Shown here: in pieces, positions 1 to 5,838 of the stretch
Layout of the letters: each line of letters starts with the position of its first letter
Numbering within the stretch: the first letter of the stretch is position 1
Origin: Flavobacteriaceae bacterium
GTDB taxonomy: Bacteria > Bacteroidota > Bacteroidia > Flavobacteriales > Flavobacteriaceae
Assembly: GCA_019752245.1 (NCBI GenBank)
Contig: JAIEMH010000111.1
Coordinates: 1-7,988, forward strand
Reading direction: 5' to 3'
DNA: 7,988 nucleotides
The notes under the pieces: model-generated
What the model was told of the DNA's origin: nothing
What the model saw: the letters and a program-made list of their open reading frames with translations, nothing else
Database searches by the model: none
Translations under genes and position numbers: made by a program

Positions 1-350
1 GGCGTAAAGGACAATCCATAGGCTTGCGATGCGCCACGAACAGAAGGAATATTTTCTTCGGTTATCATTAAATAAGGCGATGTTAAACCCAACATTTTTA
101 TTTGTTTGGTTCCTGTTAAAGCATCGGCAAAATTTACGTCTATAGACGGATTGGTTTCAAAACTTTCTGCCAAATTACAGCAAGCGGCTTTTAATAATTC
201 TTTACTCGAAACAACAGAAGTATTGGTTGTTTTGGTGAGTGATTTTCTTATTCCTTTTTGTGATCCTACAACGCTAACGGTGTCTAGTTTTTCTTGCGAA
301 AAAAGTAGTGTAGAAGAAACCAACATTAGGAATAATGTTATTTTTTTCAT
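1..350 (-). CDS. TonB-dependent outer membrane receptor, N-terminal part (partial)
   Basis: Only the first 116 codons lie in the window; the gene continues past the left edge. Seen: ATG at 350, a signal peptide of about 18-19 residues ending LLFSQ, then a TonB-box-like DTVSVV at residues 23-28 directly after the leader, so there is no carboxypeptidase-like CarboxypepD_reg domain in front. Residues about 40-116 look like the start of a plug domain (KQIKMLGL, then YLMITEENIPSVRG and YGLSF). A vicinal cysteine pair sits at residues 57-58 in AACCNLAESFETNPS, a segment I recall from Bacteroidota receptors of the BtuB-like kind encoded next to HYC_CC_PP proteins. Known of the family: TonB/ExbBD-energised uptake of metal complexes or other scarce substrates across the outer membrane. 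The HYC_CC_PP gene lies 52 nt upstream on the same strand, probably co-transcribed. The substrate is not shown; a metal such as copper is inference from the cysteines. Confidence 0.88.
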   Translation of the reverse strand, partial: MKKITLFLMLVSSTLLFSQEKLDTVSVVGSQKGIRKSLTKTTNTSVVSSKELLKAACCNLAESFETNPSIDVNFADALTGTKQIKMLGLTSPYLMITEENIPSVRGASQAYGLSFT

Positions 351-402
351 TGTGTAAAAATTTAAAATTCGTAATTAGTTTGAACTAAATAAGAAAATTA
401 AA

Positions 403-804
403 TCACGCGTAGAAGGTATATTGGCTGTACAAAAGGTATAATGGCGGCGCATTCGCATCGCAATAGTAAGAAGTAGTTTCGCTTTTTTTGAAGTGAAACT
501 TAGCAGTAAAAACTATAAAATTCCAATCTTCGTTAATAAGAAAGACATCAAAGATTGGAGAAGCTGACTTTTGAATAAGCTGATCTGATTTATCAGACGA
601 TTTAACTATTTTATTTTTGCAGCATTTAGATTCTTTTTCTACAACACCACAGCAATTTTTTTCAACTTCAGGAGAATTAGATGCAGAATTTAAAGTAACC
701 GAAGCAACAACATCATCACAATAATGCACATTAAAAGCCAATCCCACATTGGAAACCAATAGGAAAAATGCCATAAAAACACTTAATTGTTTCTTCAAAC
801 TCAT
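403..804 (-). CDS. HYC_CC_PP family secreted cysteine-rich protein
   Basis: A 133-residue protein with an N-terminal hydrophobic segment (residues about 6-23), likely a signal peptide or anchor, followed by the three marks that name this family: HYC at 27-29, vicinal cysteine pairs at 51-52 and 61-62 in a lysine/glutamate-rich stretch, a further Cys at 115, and a PP pair at 120-121 (NAPPLYLLYS). The function of the family is not established. The six cysteines past the leader and the histidine suggest metal binding or redox chemistry in the periplasm. Its immediate downstream neighbour is a TonB-dependent receptor with its own CC pair, so a joint role in metal uptake or sensing is a reasonable inference. 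A TAnnTTTG box 4 nt before the ATG suggests its own promoter and a nearly leaderless message. The family assignment is firm; the role is not. Confidence 0.85.
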   Translation of the reverse strand: MSLKKQLSVFMAFFLLVSNVGLAFNVHYCDDVVASVTLNSASNSPEVEKNCCGVVEKESKCCKNKIVKSSDKSDQLIQKSASPIFDVFLINEDWNFIVFTAKFHFKKSETTSYYCDANAPPLYLLYSQYTFYA

Positions 805-808
805 GATG

Positions 809-816
809 CAAAGTTA
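809..816 (-). promoter_or_regulatory. Putative -7 promoter box of the HYC_CC_PP gene
   Basis: The minus strand reads TAACTTTG, a full match to the Bacteroidota -7 consensus TAnnTTTG, ending 4 nt before the ATG at 804. Transcription would then start at or within a few bases of the start codon. No convincing TTTG -33 element is seen at the usual distance, so this is a candidate only. Confidence 0.4.
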
Positions 817-849
817 TGAAAAAGAATGATTTGAATTCTTAAAATGCTG

Positions 850-1281
850 TTATTTTATCCTCTTCTGATAATAAAATGCAGGAATAAAGAGTATTACAAA
901 AATTGGCTGAATAATAAATCTCCTAATGTAGAACAACGCCATTTTATTTTCAGCACCGCCAACTTTAAGCATAAAAAAGAAAGCTACCATCAAAATACTT
1001 CCGAAAAAGACATACAAAAAAGTAGAAAATTTAATGATTTTAGAATCTTTAAACAACAGATACAAAAGCCCAAGAGACAACATCGAATTGAGATAAAATC
1101 TAAAACCTAAACTGAAGAATAATTTCACCGGATGGTAATTTGGCAAAGGTAAACTGGTGTAATTTGCCTTAAAATAATCCAAAAAAGGATCATAAAAAAT
1201 GACGTCTTCATACATTCTAATAGCCACTAAAGACAAAAGAATTACTACTATAAAGAACAAACTGGTTTTATTTTTTAGCAT
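850..1281 (-). CDS. Exosortase F system-associated membrane protein
   Basis: An integral membrane protein of 143 residues with about four hydrophobic segments (roughly 7-23, 52-76, 84-105 and 122-137) and a basic C-terminus (YYQKRIK). Recognisable family-type motifs are RMYED near residue 22, RFYLNS at 61-66 and YIRRFIIQP at 118-126, matching my recollection of the exosortase F-associated family that always sits beside XrtF. The frame is open further upstream to an ATG at 1332 (160 residues), but those extra 17 codons lie inside the exosortase gene. The ATG at 1281, which overlaps the exosortase stop by 14 nt, gives the usual start MLKNKTSLFF and suggests translational coupling. Its biochemical role is unknown; it presumably works with XrtF in the inner membrane. 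The next gene on this strand is 45 nt away and has its own -7 box. Confidence 0.82.
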   Translation of the reverse strand: MLKNKTSLFFIVVILLSLVAIRMYEDVIFYDPFLDYFKANYTSLPLPNYHPVKLFFSLGFRFYLNSMLSLGLLYLLFKDSKIIKFSTFLYVFFGSILMVAFFFMLKVGGAENKMALFYIRRFIIQPIFVILFIPAFYYQKRIK

Positions 1282-1813
1282 AAGATGAATAATTGTTAAC
1301 CCAAATAACCCAAAGTAAAAATACAATTCCATAAATAAATAATGGAAAAATCACACCATGAAGCACATGCTCATAGTGTGGATAATGAAAAATAGCCATG
1401 CAAAGCAAAGCAATTCTTAAAACATTAAAAACGTGAATAAGCAAACTTCCCAATACTATAAAAAGAAAGGTTTGCTTAAACTTTCCTGTAAACGCAATTA
1501 TAAAACTGATAAAAAGAATAATCACACTCAATGCATTACACCCTTCTATAATGCGCGCTACCCATTGCCCATGATAAAATAATTTTACACTTGGCTCTTT
1601 GTAATTTGGCAAGGTGTAGGACTGGGAATCGATTACCGACAAAACTACTTTAGACTGCTCGGCAACAATTTGAGTAAATCCATCAACTTCAAATTTTTTC
1701 TCGTCAAATTGATTGAGGTAACTTTGATAAATAAAAGTCAACACCAAATAGGTGACAAAAAATTTGGCTAGAAAAAGCAGAAAAGGTTTAAATTGAATTA
1801 GATATTCTTTCAA
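1268..1813 (-). CDS. xrtF: Exosortase family protein XrtF
   Basis: A polytopic inner membrane protein of 181 residues of the exosortase/archaeosortase superfamily, transpeptidase-like enzymes that process C-terminal sorting signals of exported proteins. The expected catalytic residues are visible: Cys92 in ARIIEGCNALS, Arg133 in FNVLRI, and histidines at 146, 149 and 152 in PHYEHVLHGVIFP. Hydrophobic segments occupy about 9-30, 94-109, 115-138 and 154-173, with a periplasmic stretch at about 31-85. Size and sequence fit the flavobacterial XrtF subgroup, supported by the associated protein overlapping its 3' end. The start codon is TTG (1813-1811): the first in-frame methionine after it is residue 139, beyond the catalytic Cys and Arg, and no ATG occurs in the nearby upstream in-frame codons. 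No PEP-CTERM-like substrate is encoded in the window. It diverges from the GAF gene across 71 bp. Confidence 0.88.
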   Translation of the reverse strand: MKEYLIQFKPFLLFLAKFFVTYLVLTFIYQSYLNQFDEKKFEVDGFTQIVAEQSKVVLSVIDSQSYTLPNYKEPSVKLFYHGQWVARIIEGCNALSVIILFISFIIAFTGKFKQTFLFIVLGSLLIHVFNVLRIALLCMAIFHYPHYEHVLHGVIFPLFIYGIVFLLWVIWVNNYSSYAKK

Positions 1814-1861
1814 AATATAATTTTTAACAAATTTTAGGTAAAAGTAAGAAATTGCAATGGT

Positions 1862-1869
1862 TACTTTTG
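1862..1869 (+). promoter_or_regulatory. Putative -7 promoter box of the GAF-domain gene
   Basis: TACTTTTG matches TAnnTTTG and lies 15 nt before the ATG at 1885, within the 71-bp gap shared with the divergent xrtF gene. No clear -33 TTTG is present at 17-23 bp upstream, so the call is tentative. Confidence 0.35.
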
Positions 1870-1884
1870 TAAAAAAAATAGAAT

Positions 1885-2340
1885 ATGAATTTTGATAGTT
1901 TACAACCAGAAGTTATTTTGATTCTTTCAGACGAAAAAATAAGTCGAGATGAAAAATTAAAAAACCTATGTCAGTTTTTGTCTGACAACATAGAGTATTA
2001 TAATTGGGTAGGATTTTACTTTGCCAACCACGAAAACAAGACATTACATCTTGGACCTTATGTTGGTGCAGAAACAGATCATACTGTAATCCCATTCGGA
2101 AAAGGAATCTGCGGTCAAGTAGCAGAATCTAATGCGAATTTTGTAGTTCCAGATGTTGCAGCACAAGACAATTACATCGCTTGTAGCTTTACCGTCAAGT
2201 CAGAAATTGTTGTTCCGTTATTTGTAAACGGAATTAATATTGGTCAAATTGACATTGATTCTCATGTAATTGACCCATTTACAGAAAAAGACGAACGTTT
2301 TTTAGAATTTGTAAATCAAGAAGTTGCAAAATTATTTTAA
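1885..2340 (+). CDS. GAF domain protein, free methionine-R-sulfoxide reductase type
   Basis: A 151-residue protein consisting of one GAF domain, the length of stand-alone free Met-(R)-sulfoxide reductases (fRMsr, E. coli MsrC), which reduce free methionine sulfoxide in the cytoplasm. Seen: YNWVGFYF at 39-46, LGPYVG at 56-61, FGKGICGQVA at 71-80 with Cys76, NYIACS at 96-101 with Cys100, SEIVVPLF at 106-113, and GQIDIDS at 120-126 followed by F-x-x-x-D. These match the fRMsr signature. Of the three cysteines conserved in E. coli and yeast enzymes, the first (in the stretch just before GxCG) is absent: the corresponding segment reads GAETDHTVIPF. The cysteines in GICG and IAC are kept. Activity is therefore plausible but with a changed thiol set. 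There is no signal peptide. It is a single gene with no recognisable terminator before the rpsO promoter. Confidence 0.85.
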   Translation: MNFDSLQPEVILILSDEKISRDEKLKNLCQFLSDNIEYYNWVGFYFANHENKTLHLGPYVGAETDHTVIPFGKGICGQVAESNANFVVPDVAAQDNYIACSFTVKSEIVVPLFVNGINIGQIDIDSHVIDPFTEKDERFLEFVNQEVAKLF

Positions 2341-2354
2341 ACTATAACTTTTTA

Positions 2355-2385
2355 TTTGTCTAATCAAAAAAGAAGATTATCTTTG
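2355..2385 (+). promoter_or_regulatory. Promoter of rpsO
   Basis: A -33 TTTG (2355-2358) and a -7 TATCTTTG (2378-2385, matching TAnnTTTG) are separated by 19 bp, the expected arrangement for the primary sigma factor of Bacteroidota. Transcription would start near 2390, giving a leader of about 50 nt before the ATG at 2443. This is the best-formed promoter in the window. Confidence 0.65.
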
Positions 2386-2442
2386 CACTCGAATTGAGAA
2401 AACCTCTATTCATACATAATAATCATTTAAAATAATATTGGA

Positions 2443-2712
2443 ATGTATTTAAGTAAAGAAACAAAAGCTGAAATTTTCGCTAAACACGGAGGAAAAGCTG
2501 AAAACACAGGTTCAACAGAAGGTCAAGTAGCACTTTTCACTTTTAGAATCTCTCACTTAACAGAGCACTTGAAAAAAAATCGTCACGATTATAACACAGA
2601 GCGTTCATTAGTTCTTTTAGTAGGTAAAAGAAGAAGTCTTCTTGACTACTTAAAAAAGAAAGATGTTGTAAAATATCGTGAGTTAATCAAAGAATTAGGT
2701 ATTAGAAAATAA
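2443..2712 (+). CDS. rpsO: 30S ribosomal protein S15
   Basis: An 89-residue protein of full family length. Characteristic S15 segments are NTGSTEGQVALFTFRISHLTEHLKKN (about residues 21-46), then HDYNTERSLVLLVGKRRSLLDYL (48-70) and the C-terminal YRELIKELGIRK. It binds 16S rRNA in the central domain of the small subunit and is an early assembly protein. No Shine-Dalgarno sequence precedes the ATG; the region is A/T-rich, as is usual for ribosomal protein genes in this phylum. It has its own promoter and a strong terminator, followed by pnp 181 nt downstream. The rpsO-pnp order is an old, widely conserved arrangement. Confidence 0.98.
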   Translation: MYLSKETKAEIFAKHGGKAENTGSTEGQVALFTFRISHLTEHLKKNRHDYNTERSLVLLVGKRRSLLDYLKKKDVVKYRELIKELGIRK

Positions 2713-2717
2713 TACAT

Positions 2718-2750
2718 AAAAAGAGGTGCCCACGCGCCTCTTTTTTTTTT
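2718..2750 (+). terminator. Intrinsic terminator after rpsO
   Basis: GAGGTGC (2723-2729) pairs with GCGCCTC (2734-2740), one G-T wobble included, around a CCAC loop. The stem is extended by the five A's before it pairing with the start of a ten-T tract at 2741-2750. A GC-rich stem followed by a long T run is a textbook intrinsic terminator; some read-through into pnp remains possible. Confidence 0.9.
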
Positions 2751-2841
2751 ACAATAAACAATACGCTTTTTAAAAAAAAGTTTGGTTTTTCATTGGGTTT
2801 TAGGCAGTAACTACGCCACACAAACAACACAACTACAACGT

Positions 2842-2859
2842 GTCCGCCGACAGGCGGAC
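2842..2859 (+). promoter_or_regulatory. GC-rich hairpin in the pnp leader
   Basis: A perfect 7-bp inverted repeat, GTCCGCC (2842-2848) and GGCGGAC (2853-2859), with a GACA loop, lies 34 nt before the pnp start codon. No T tract follows, so it does not look like a terminator. It stands out against the AT-rich surroundings. PNPase represses its own message through a leader stem-loop in E. coli; a comparable role here is inference. It could instead be one copy of a dispersed GC-rich palindromic repeat. Confidence 0.55.
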
Positions 2860-2893
2860 TAAAACCAATGTTAAATCAATAACAAACAAAATT

Positions 2894-5044
2894 ATGATTC
2901 CACAATTATTTGTAGAAAGCATCGATTTAGGTGATGGCAGAAGCATCACAATCGAGACAGGACGTTTAGCAAAACAAGCTGATGGTTCTGTAGTAGTAAG
3001 AATTGGTAACACTGTAATCTTAGGAACAGTAGTATCATCAAGAAAAGCAAGTCCAGGTATCGACTTTTTACCATTAACGGTAGATTATCGTGAAAAATTT
3101 GCTGCAGCAGGTCGTTTTCCTGGTGGTTTCTTCAAAAGAGAAGCGCGTCCAAGCGATAGCGAAGTATTAACAATGAGATTAGTTGACCGTGTTTTGCGTC
3201 CGCTTTTCCCATCAGATTACCATGCAGAAGTGCAAGTTATGATTCAGTTAATGTCTCATGACGAAAATGTAATGCCAGATGCATTAGCAGGTTTAGCAGC
3301 TTCGGCAGCACTTGCATTGTCTGACATTCCGTTTGAAACTTTAATTTCAGAAGCTAGAGTTGGAAGAATTGACGGTAAATTCATCATCAATCCAAGTCGT
3401 GCTCAATTAGAATTGTCAGATATCGACATGATGATTGGAGCTTCAACAGATTCTATCGCAATGGTAGAAGGTGAAATGAAAGAAATTTCAGAAGCAGAAA
3501 TGGTAGAAGCAATTAAATTTGCTCACGAACACATTAAAGTACAAATTGCTGCTCAAGAAAGATTGGCGCAAGCGTTTGGGAAAAAAGAAGTTCGTACTTA
3601 CGAAGGAGAAAAATCTGACGAAGCTATTTACGCTAAAGTAAAAGCAGCAGCTTATGATAAAATTTACGCTATTGCAAGCAAAGGTTCGGCTAAACACGAA
3701 CGTTCAGCTGCATTTGACGCTGTAAAAGAAGAAGTAAAAGCATTATTTACTGAAGAAGAATTGGCAGAAAACGGAGATTTAGTTTCTAAATATTTCTACA
3801 AAACCAATAAAGAAGCAGTTCGTAATGTAACTTTAGATTTAGGAACTCGTCTTGACGGAAGAAAAACTACAGAAATCAGACCAATTTGGTGTGAAGTAGA
3901 TTATTTACCATCAGTTCACGGTTCGGCATTGTTTACACGTGGAGAAACTCAAGCTTTGGCAACAGCAACTTTAGGAACTTCTAGAGAAGCTAACCAAATT
4001 GATTCACCATCAGAACAAGGAGAAGAAAAATTCTATTTACATTATAATTTCCCACCATTTTCAACAGGAGAAGCTCGTCCTTTAAGAGGAACTTCAAGAA
4101 GAGAAGTTGGTCACGGAAACTTGGCACAACGTGCCTTAAAAAACATGATTCCTGCTGATTGTCCTTATACAATTCGTGTAGTTTCTGAAGTTTTAGAATC
4201 TAACGGCTCGTCTTCAATGGCTACAGTTTGTGCTGGAACATTATCATTAATGGATGCTGGTATTCAAATGATTCGTCCAGTTTCTGGAATTGCGATGGGA
4301 TTGATTACTGACGGAGAACGTTTTGCAGTTTTATCTGATATTTTAGGTGATGAAGATCATTTAGGAGATATGGATTTCAAAGTAACTGGAACTTCTGAAG
4401 GAATTACAGCTTGTCAAATGGACATCAAAATTGACGGATTGAAATATGAAATCATGGAGCAAGCATTAGCTCAAGCTCGTGATGGACGTTTACACATCTT
4501 AGGAAAATTGATGGAAACTCTTGATAAACCAAATGCTGACGTTAAAGTTCATGCTCCAAAAATTATCATGAGAACTATTCCTGGTAACTTTATCGGCGCT
4601 TTAATCGGACCTGGTGGAAAAGTGATTCAAGAATTACAAAAAGCTACTGGAACAACTATCGTTATTAACGAAGTTGACGAGCAAGGTGTTGTTGAAATCC
4701 TTGGAACTGATCCAGACGGAATTGCAGCAGTATTAGCTAAAATTGACTCTATCATTTTCAAACCAGCAATGGGAGAAGCTTATGAAGTGAAAGTAATTAA
4801 AATGTTAGATTTTGGTGCAGTTGTAGAATATACTTCAGCTCCAGGAAACGAAGTTTTATTACACGTATCTGAATTAGCTTGGGAAAGAACAGAAAATGTT
4901 GCCGATGTTGTAAATATGGGTGATGTGTTTATGGTGAAATATTTAGGAGTTGATCCTAAAACTAGAAAAGAAAAAGTTTCTAGAAAAGCACTTTTACCAA
5001 GACCTCCAAGAGAAGAAAATAAAATTGCTCCTAAAGCGGAATAA
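2894..5044 (+). CDS. pnp: Polyribonucleotide nucleotidyltransferase (PNPase)
   Basis: A 716-residue phosphorolytic 3'-5' exoribonuclease of normal length, acting in mRNA turnover as a homotrimer. Domain order is complete: first RNase PH-like domain (about 5-140), all-helical domain (about 225-300), second RNase PH-like domain (about 325-540), KH domain (about 555-615, GPGG at 572-575) and S1 domain (about 625-695). In the second catalytic core, FTRGETQ (347-353), FSTGEARPLRG (389-399), the phosphate-site serines in NGSSSM (437-442) and Asp486/Asp492 in GDEDHLGDMD are all present, coinciding with E. coli numbering. The frame is open upstream to a GTG at 2840, but that start would lie at the leader hairpin and add 18 residues unlike the family; MIPQLFVESIDLGDGR is the typical N-terminus, so ATG 2894 is chosen. 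It follows rpsO as in many bacteria. Expression is from read-through or a weak local promoter. Confidence 0.97.
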   Translation: MIPQLFVESIDLGDGRSITIETGRLAKQADGSVVVRIGNTVILGTVVSSRKASPGIDFLPLTVDYREKFAAAGRFPGGFFKREARPSDSEVLTMRLVDRVLRPLFPSDYHAEVQVMIQLMSHDENVMPDALAGLAASAALALSDIPFETLISEARVGRIDGKFIINPSRAQLELSDIDMMIGASTDSIAMVEGEMKEISEAEMVEAIKFAHEHIKVQIAAQERLAQAFGKKEVRTYEGEKSDEAIYAKVKAAAYDKIYAIASKGSAKHERSAAFDAVKEEVKALFTEEELAENGDLVSKYFYKTNKEAVRNVTLDLGTRLDGRKTTEIRPIWCEVDYLPSVHGSALFTRGETQALATATLGTSREANQIDSPSEQGEEKFYLHYNFPPFSTGEARPLRGTSRREVGHGNLAQRALKNMIPADCPYTIRVVSEVLESNGSSSMATVCAGTLSLMDAGIQMIRPVSGIAMGLITDGERFAVLSDILGDEDHLGDMDFKVTGTSEGITACQMDIKIDGLKYEIMEQALAQARDGRLHILGKLMETLDKPNADVKVHAPKIIMRTIPGNFIGALIGPGGKVIQELQKATGTTIVINEVDEQGVVEILGTDPDGIAAVLAKIDSIIFKPAMGEAYEVKVIKMLDFGAVVEYTSAPGNEVLLHVSELAWERTENVADVVNMGDVFMVKYLGVDPKTRKEKVSRKALLPRPPREENKIAPKAE

Positions 5045-5060
5045 TTAATTTCAAATCATA

Positions 5061-5096
5061 AAAAAACCCCAATTCATTCAGTTGAATTGGGGTTTT
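5061..5096 (+). terminator. Intrinsic terminator after pnp
   Basis: A 14-bp perfect inverted repeat, with arms at 5063-5076 (AAAACCCCAATTCA) and 5083-5096 (TGAATTGGGGTTTT) and a 6-nt loop, starts 18 nt after the pnp stop. The T run is short, then GC and more T's (GCTTTTATATT). The complementary A run on the other side means it could act in both directions, but both flanking genes read rightward. Confidence 0.85.
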
Positions 5097-5138
5097 GCTT
5101 TTATATTCGATACCTTTATAATTATTAAATAAAATTTT

Positions 5139-5792
5139 ATGAAAGTAAACATTGAAATTAAATCGATTTATGCTATTGACGAAATACCAAATTATTGGAC
5201 AACCGAAGATTACATCGCCTTGCTAGACGCTTTCGGATTTGAAGACGGAAAATCTTTAAACCCAGAAGGTTTGTTTGAAATGCTACAAATGGCAATTAGT
5301 GATTTTGAACCTAATGAAGCTGCAAAAATTATTTTAGCTTATAAATTAAGTAACGATTTATGTGAAGGTCAAATTGATCAGATTTCAAATGATATGCTGA
5401 TTGACAAAGTATGCGAAGAATATCCAGAAATTCATTTGCACAAACATTTATTTTCTATAAATCAATTGCTTTTCAAAGCTTATAACGGAATTTATCCAAA
5501 TGCAAAAGCGAGCTCGATAAAATTTTCTGTTGCTAATAATGAAATTGGAGTTTTATCAAAATCGTATGTTTTAAAAGCGTTCAACAATGCCTTAAATGAC
5601 AGCAATCTTATCAGAAGATTATTTGACGACGCAATGACAACCGAAAATGATTTTCCCGATGCAGAAAGCATTGTCTGGGAACTAAATTCAACTGACAACA
5701 TCAATTTTGAATTGATAACATCAGAATATTGGATGGATAGAGAATCGTTTTTAGCTATGGAATTTGAAGGAGAAATTTTAAAATCGGAATAA
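5139..5792 (+). CDS. Hypothetical protein, 217 residues, acidic, cytoplasmic
   Basis: I do not recognise this family. The protein has no signal peptide and no membrane segment, and is rich in Asp and Glu. It starts MKVNIEIKSIYAIDE. It appears to be a mix of helices: acidic helical stretches at about 23-70 (YWTTEDYIALLDAFGFEDG onward) and 80-115 (EEYPEIHLHKHLFSINQLLFKAYNG), then helices near 140-165 (YVLKAFNNALNDSNLIRRLFDDA) and an acidic C-terminus (EYWMDRESFLAMEFEGEILKSE). No catalytic motif or metal site stands out. It stands alone between two strong hairpin terminators. Codon choice looks like that of neighbouring genes, with no sign of recent transfer. A weak -7-like TACCTTTA lies at 5111-5118. 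The coding call is good because of the length, the uninterrupted frame and the clean terminator after the stop. Confidence 0.8.
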   Translation: MKVNIEIKSIYAIDEIPNYWTTEDYIALLDAFGFEDGKSLNPEGLFEMLQMAISDFEPNEAAKIILAYKLSNDLCEGQIDQISNDMLIDKVCEEYPEIHLHKHLFSINQLLFKAYNGIYPNAKASSIKFSVANNEIGVLSKSYVLKAFNNALNDSNLIRRLFDDAMTTENDFPDAESIVWELNSTDNINFELITSEYWMDRESFLAMEFEGEILKSE

Positions 5793-5799
5793 AAAATCA

Positions 5800-5831
5800 A
5801 AAGCTCAATTCAACGCAATGAATTGGGCTTT
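5800..5831. terminator. Bidirectional terminator between convergent genes
   Basis: Arms at 5800-5812 (AAAGCTCAATTCA) and 5819-5831 (TGAATTGGGCTTT) form a 13-bp stem with one T-G wobble and a 6-nt loop. A pyrimidine/T-rich stretch follows on the plus strand (CTATTTTCT). On the minus strand the hairpin is followed by TTGATTTTTT. It lies between the ends of the rightward 217-residue gene and the leftward three-gene operon and probably serves both. Confidence 0.8.
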
Positions 5832-5838
5832 CTATTTT

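Noticed and set aside
106..357. Plus-strand 83-codon open frame
   Set aside because: It is antisense to the signal peptide and plug region of the TonB receptor, which has clear homology-like features; the plus frame has none.
375..388. TTAGTT-TG-AACTAA dyad between the HYC_CC_PP gene and the receptor
   Set aside because: Arms of 6 bp made mostly of A and T with a 2-nt centre are expected by chance here; the loop is too short for a hairpin and no promoter box lies next to it.
844..1110. Plus-strand 88-codon open frame
   Set aside because: It is antisense to the exosortase-associated gene; the lysine- and asparagine-rich product is typical of AT-rich shadow frames.
1282..1332. Upstream ATG (1332) for the exosortase-associated protein
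   Set aside because: It lies well inside xrtF, and the added residues MELYFYFGLFGLTIIHL are a byproduct of the overlapping frame; the ATG at 1281 gives the expected length and a coupled 14-nt overlap.
2840..2893. GTG at 2840 as an upstream start of pnp, adding 18 residues
   Set aside because: The extension MSADRRTKTNVKSITNKI is unlike PNPase N-termini and would translate through the leader hairpin; MIPQLFVESIDLGDGR at 2894 is the family-typical start and matches E. coli numbering of the active-site Asp residues.
3488..4172. Minus-strand frames inside pnp
   Set aside because: pnp is a complete conserved gene on the other strand; these frames have no support of their own.
5492..5800. Minus-strand 102-codon open frame
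   Set aside because: It is antisense to the 217-residue gene and its stop lies inside that gene; the serine-rich composition suggests a shadow frame.
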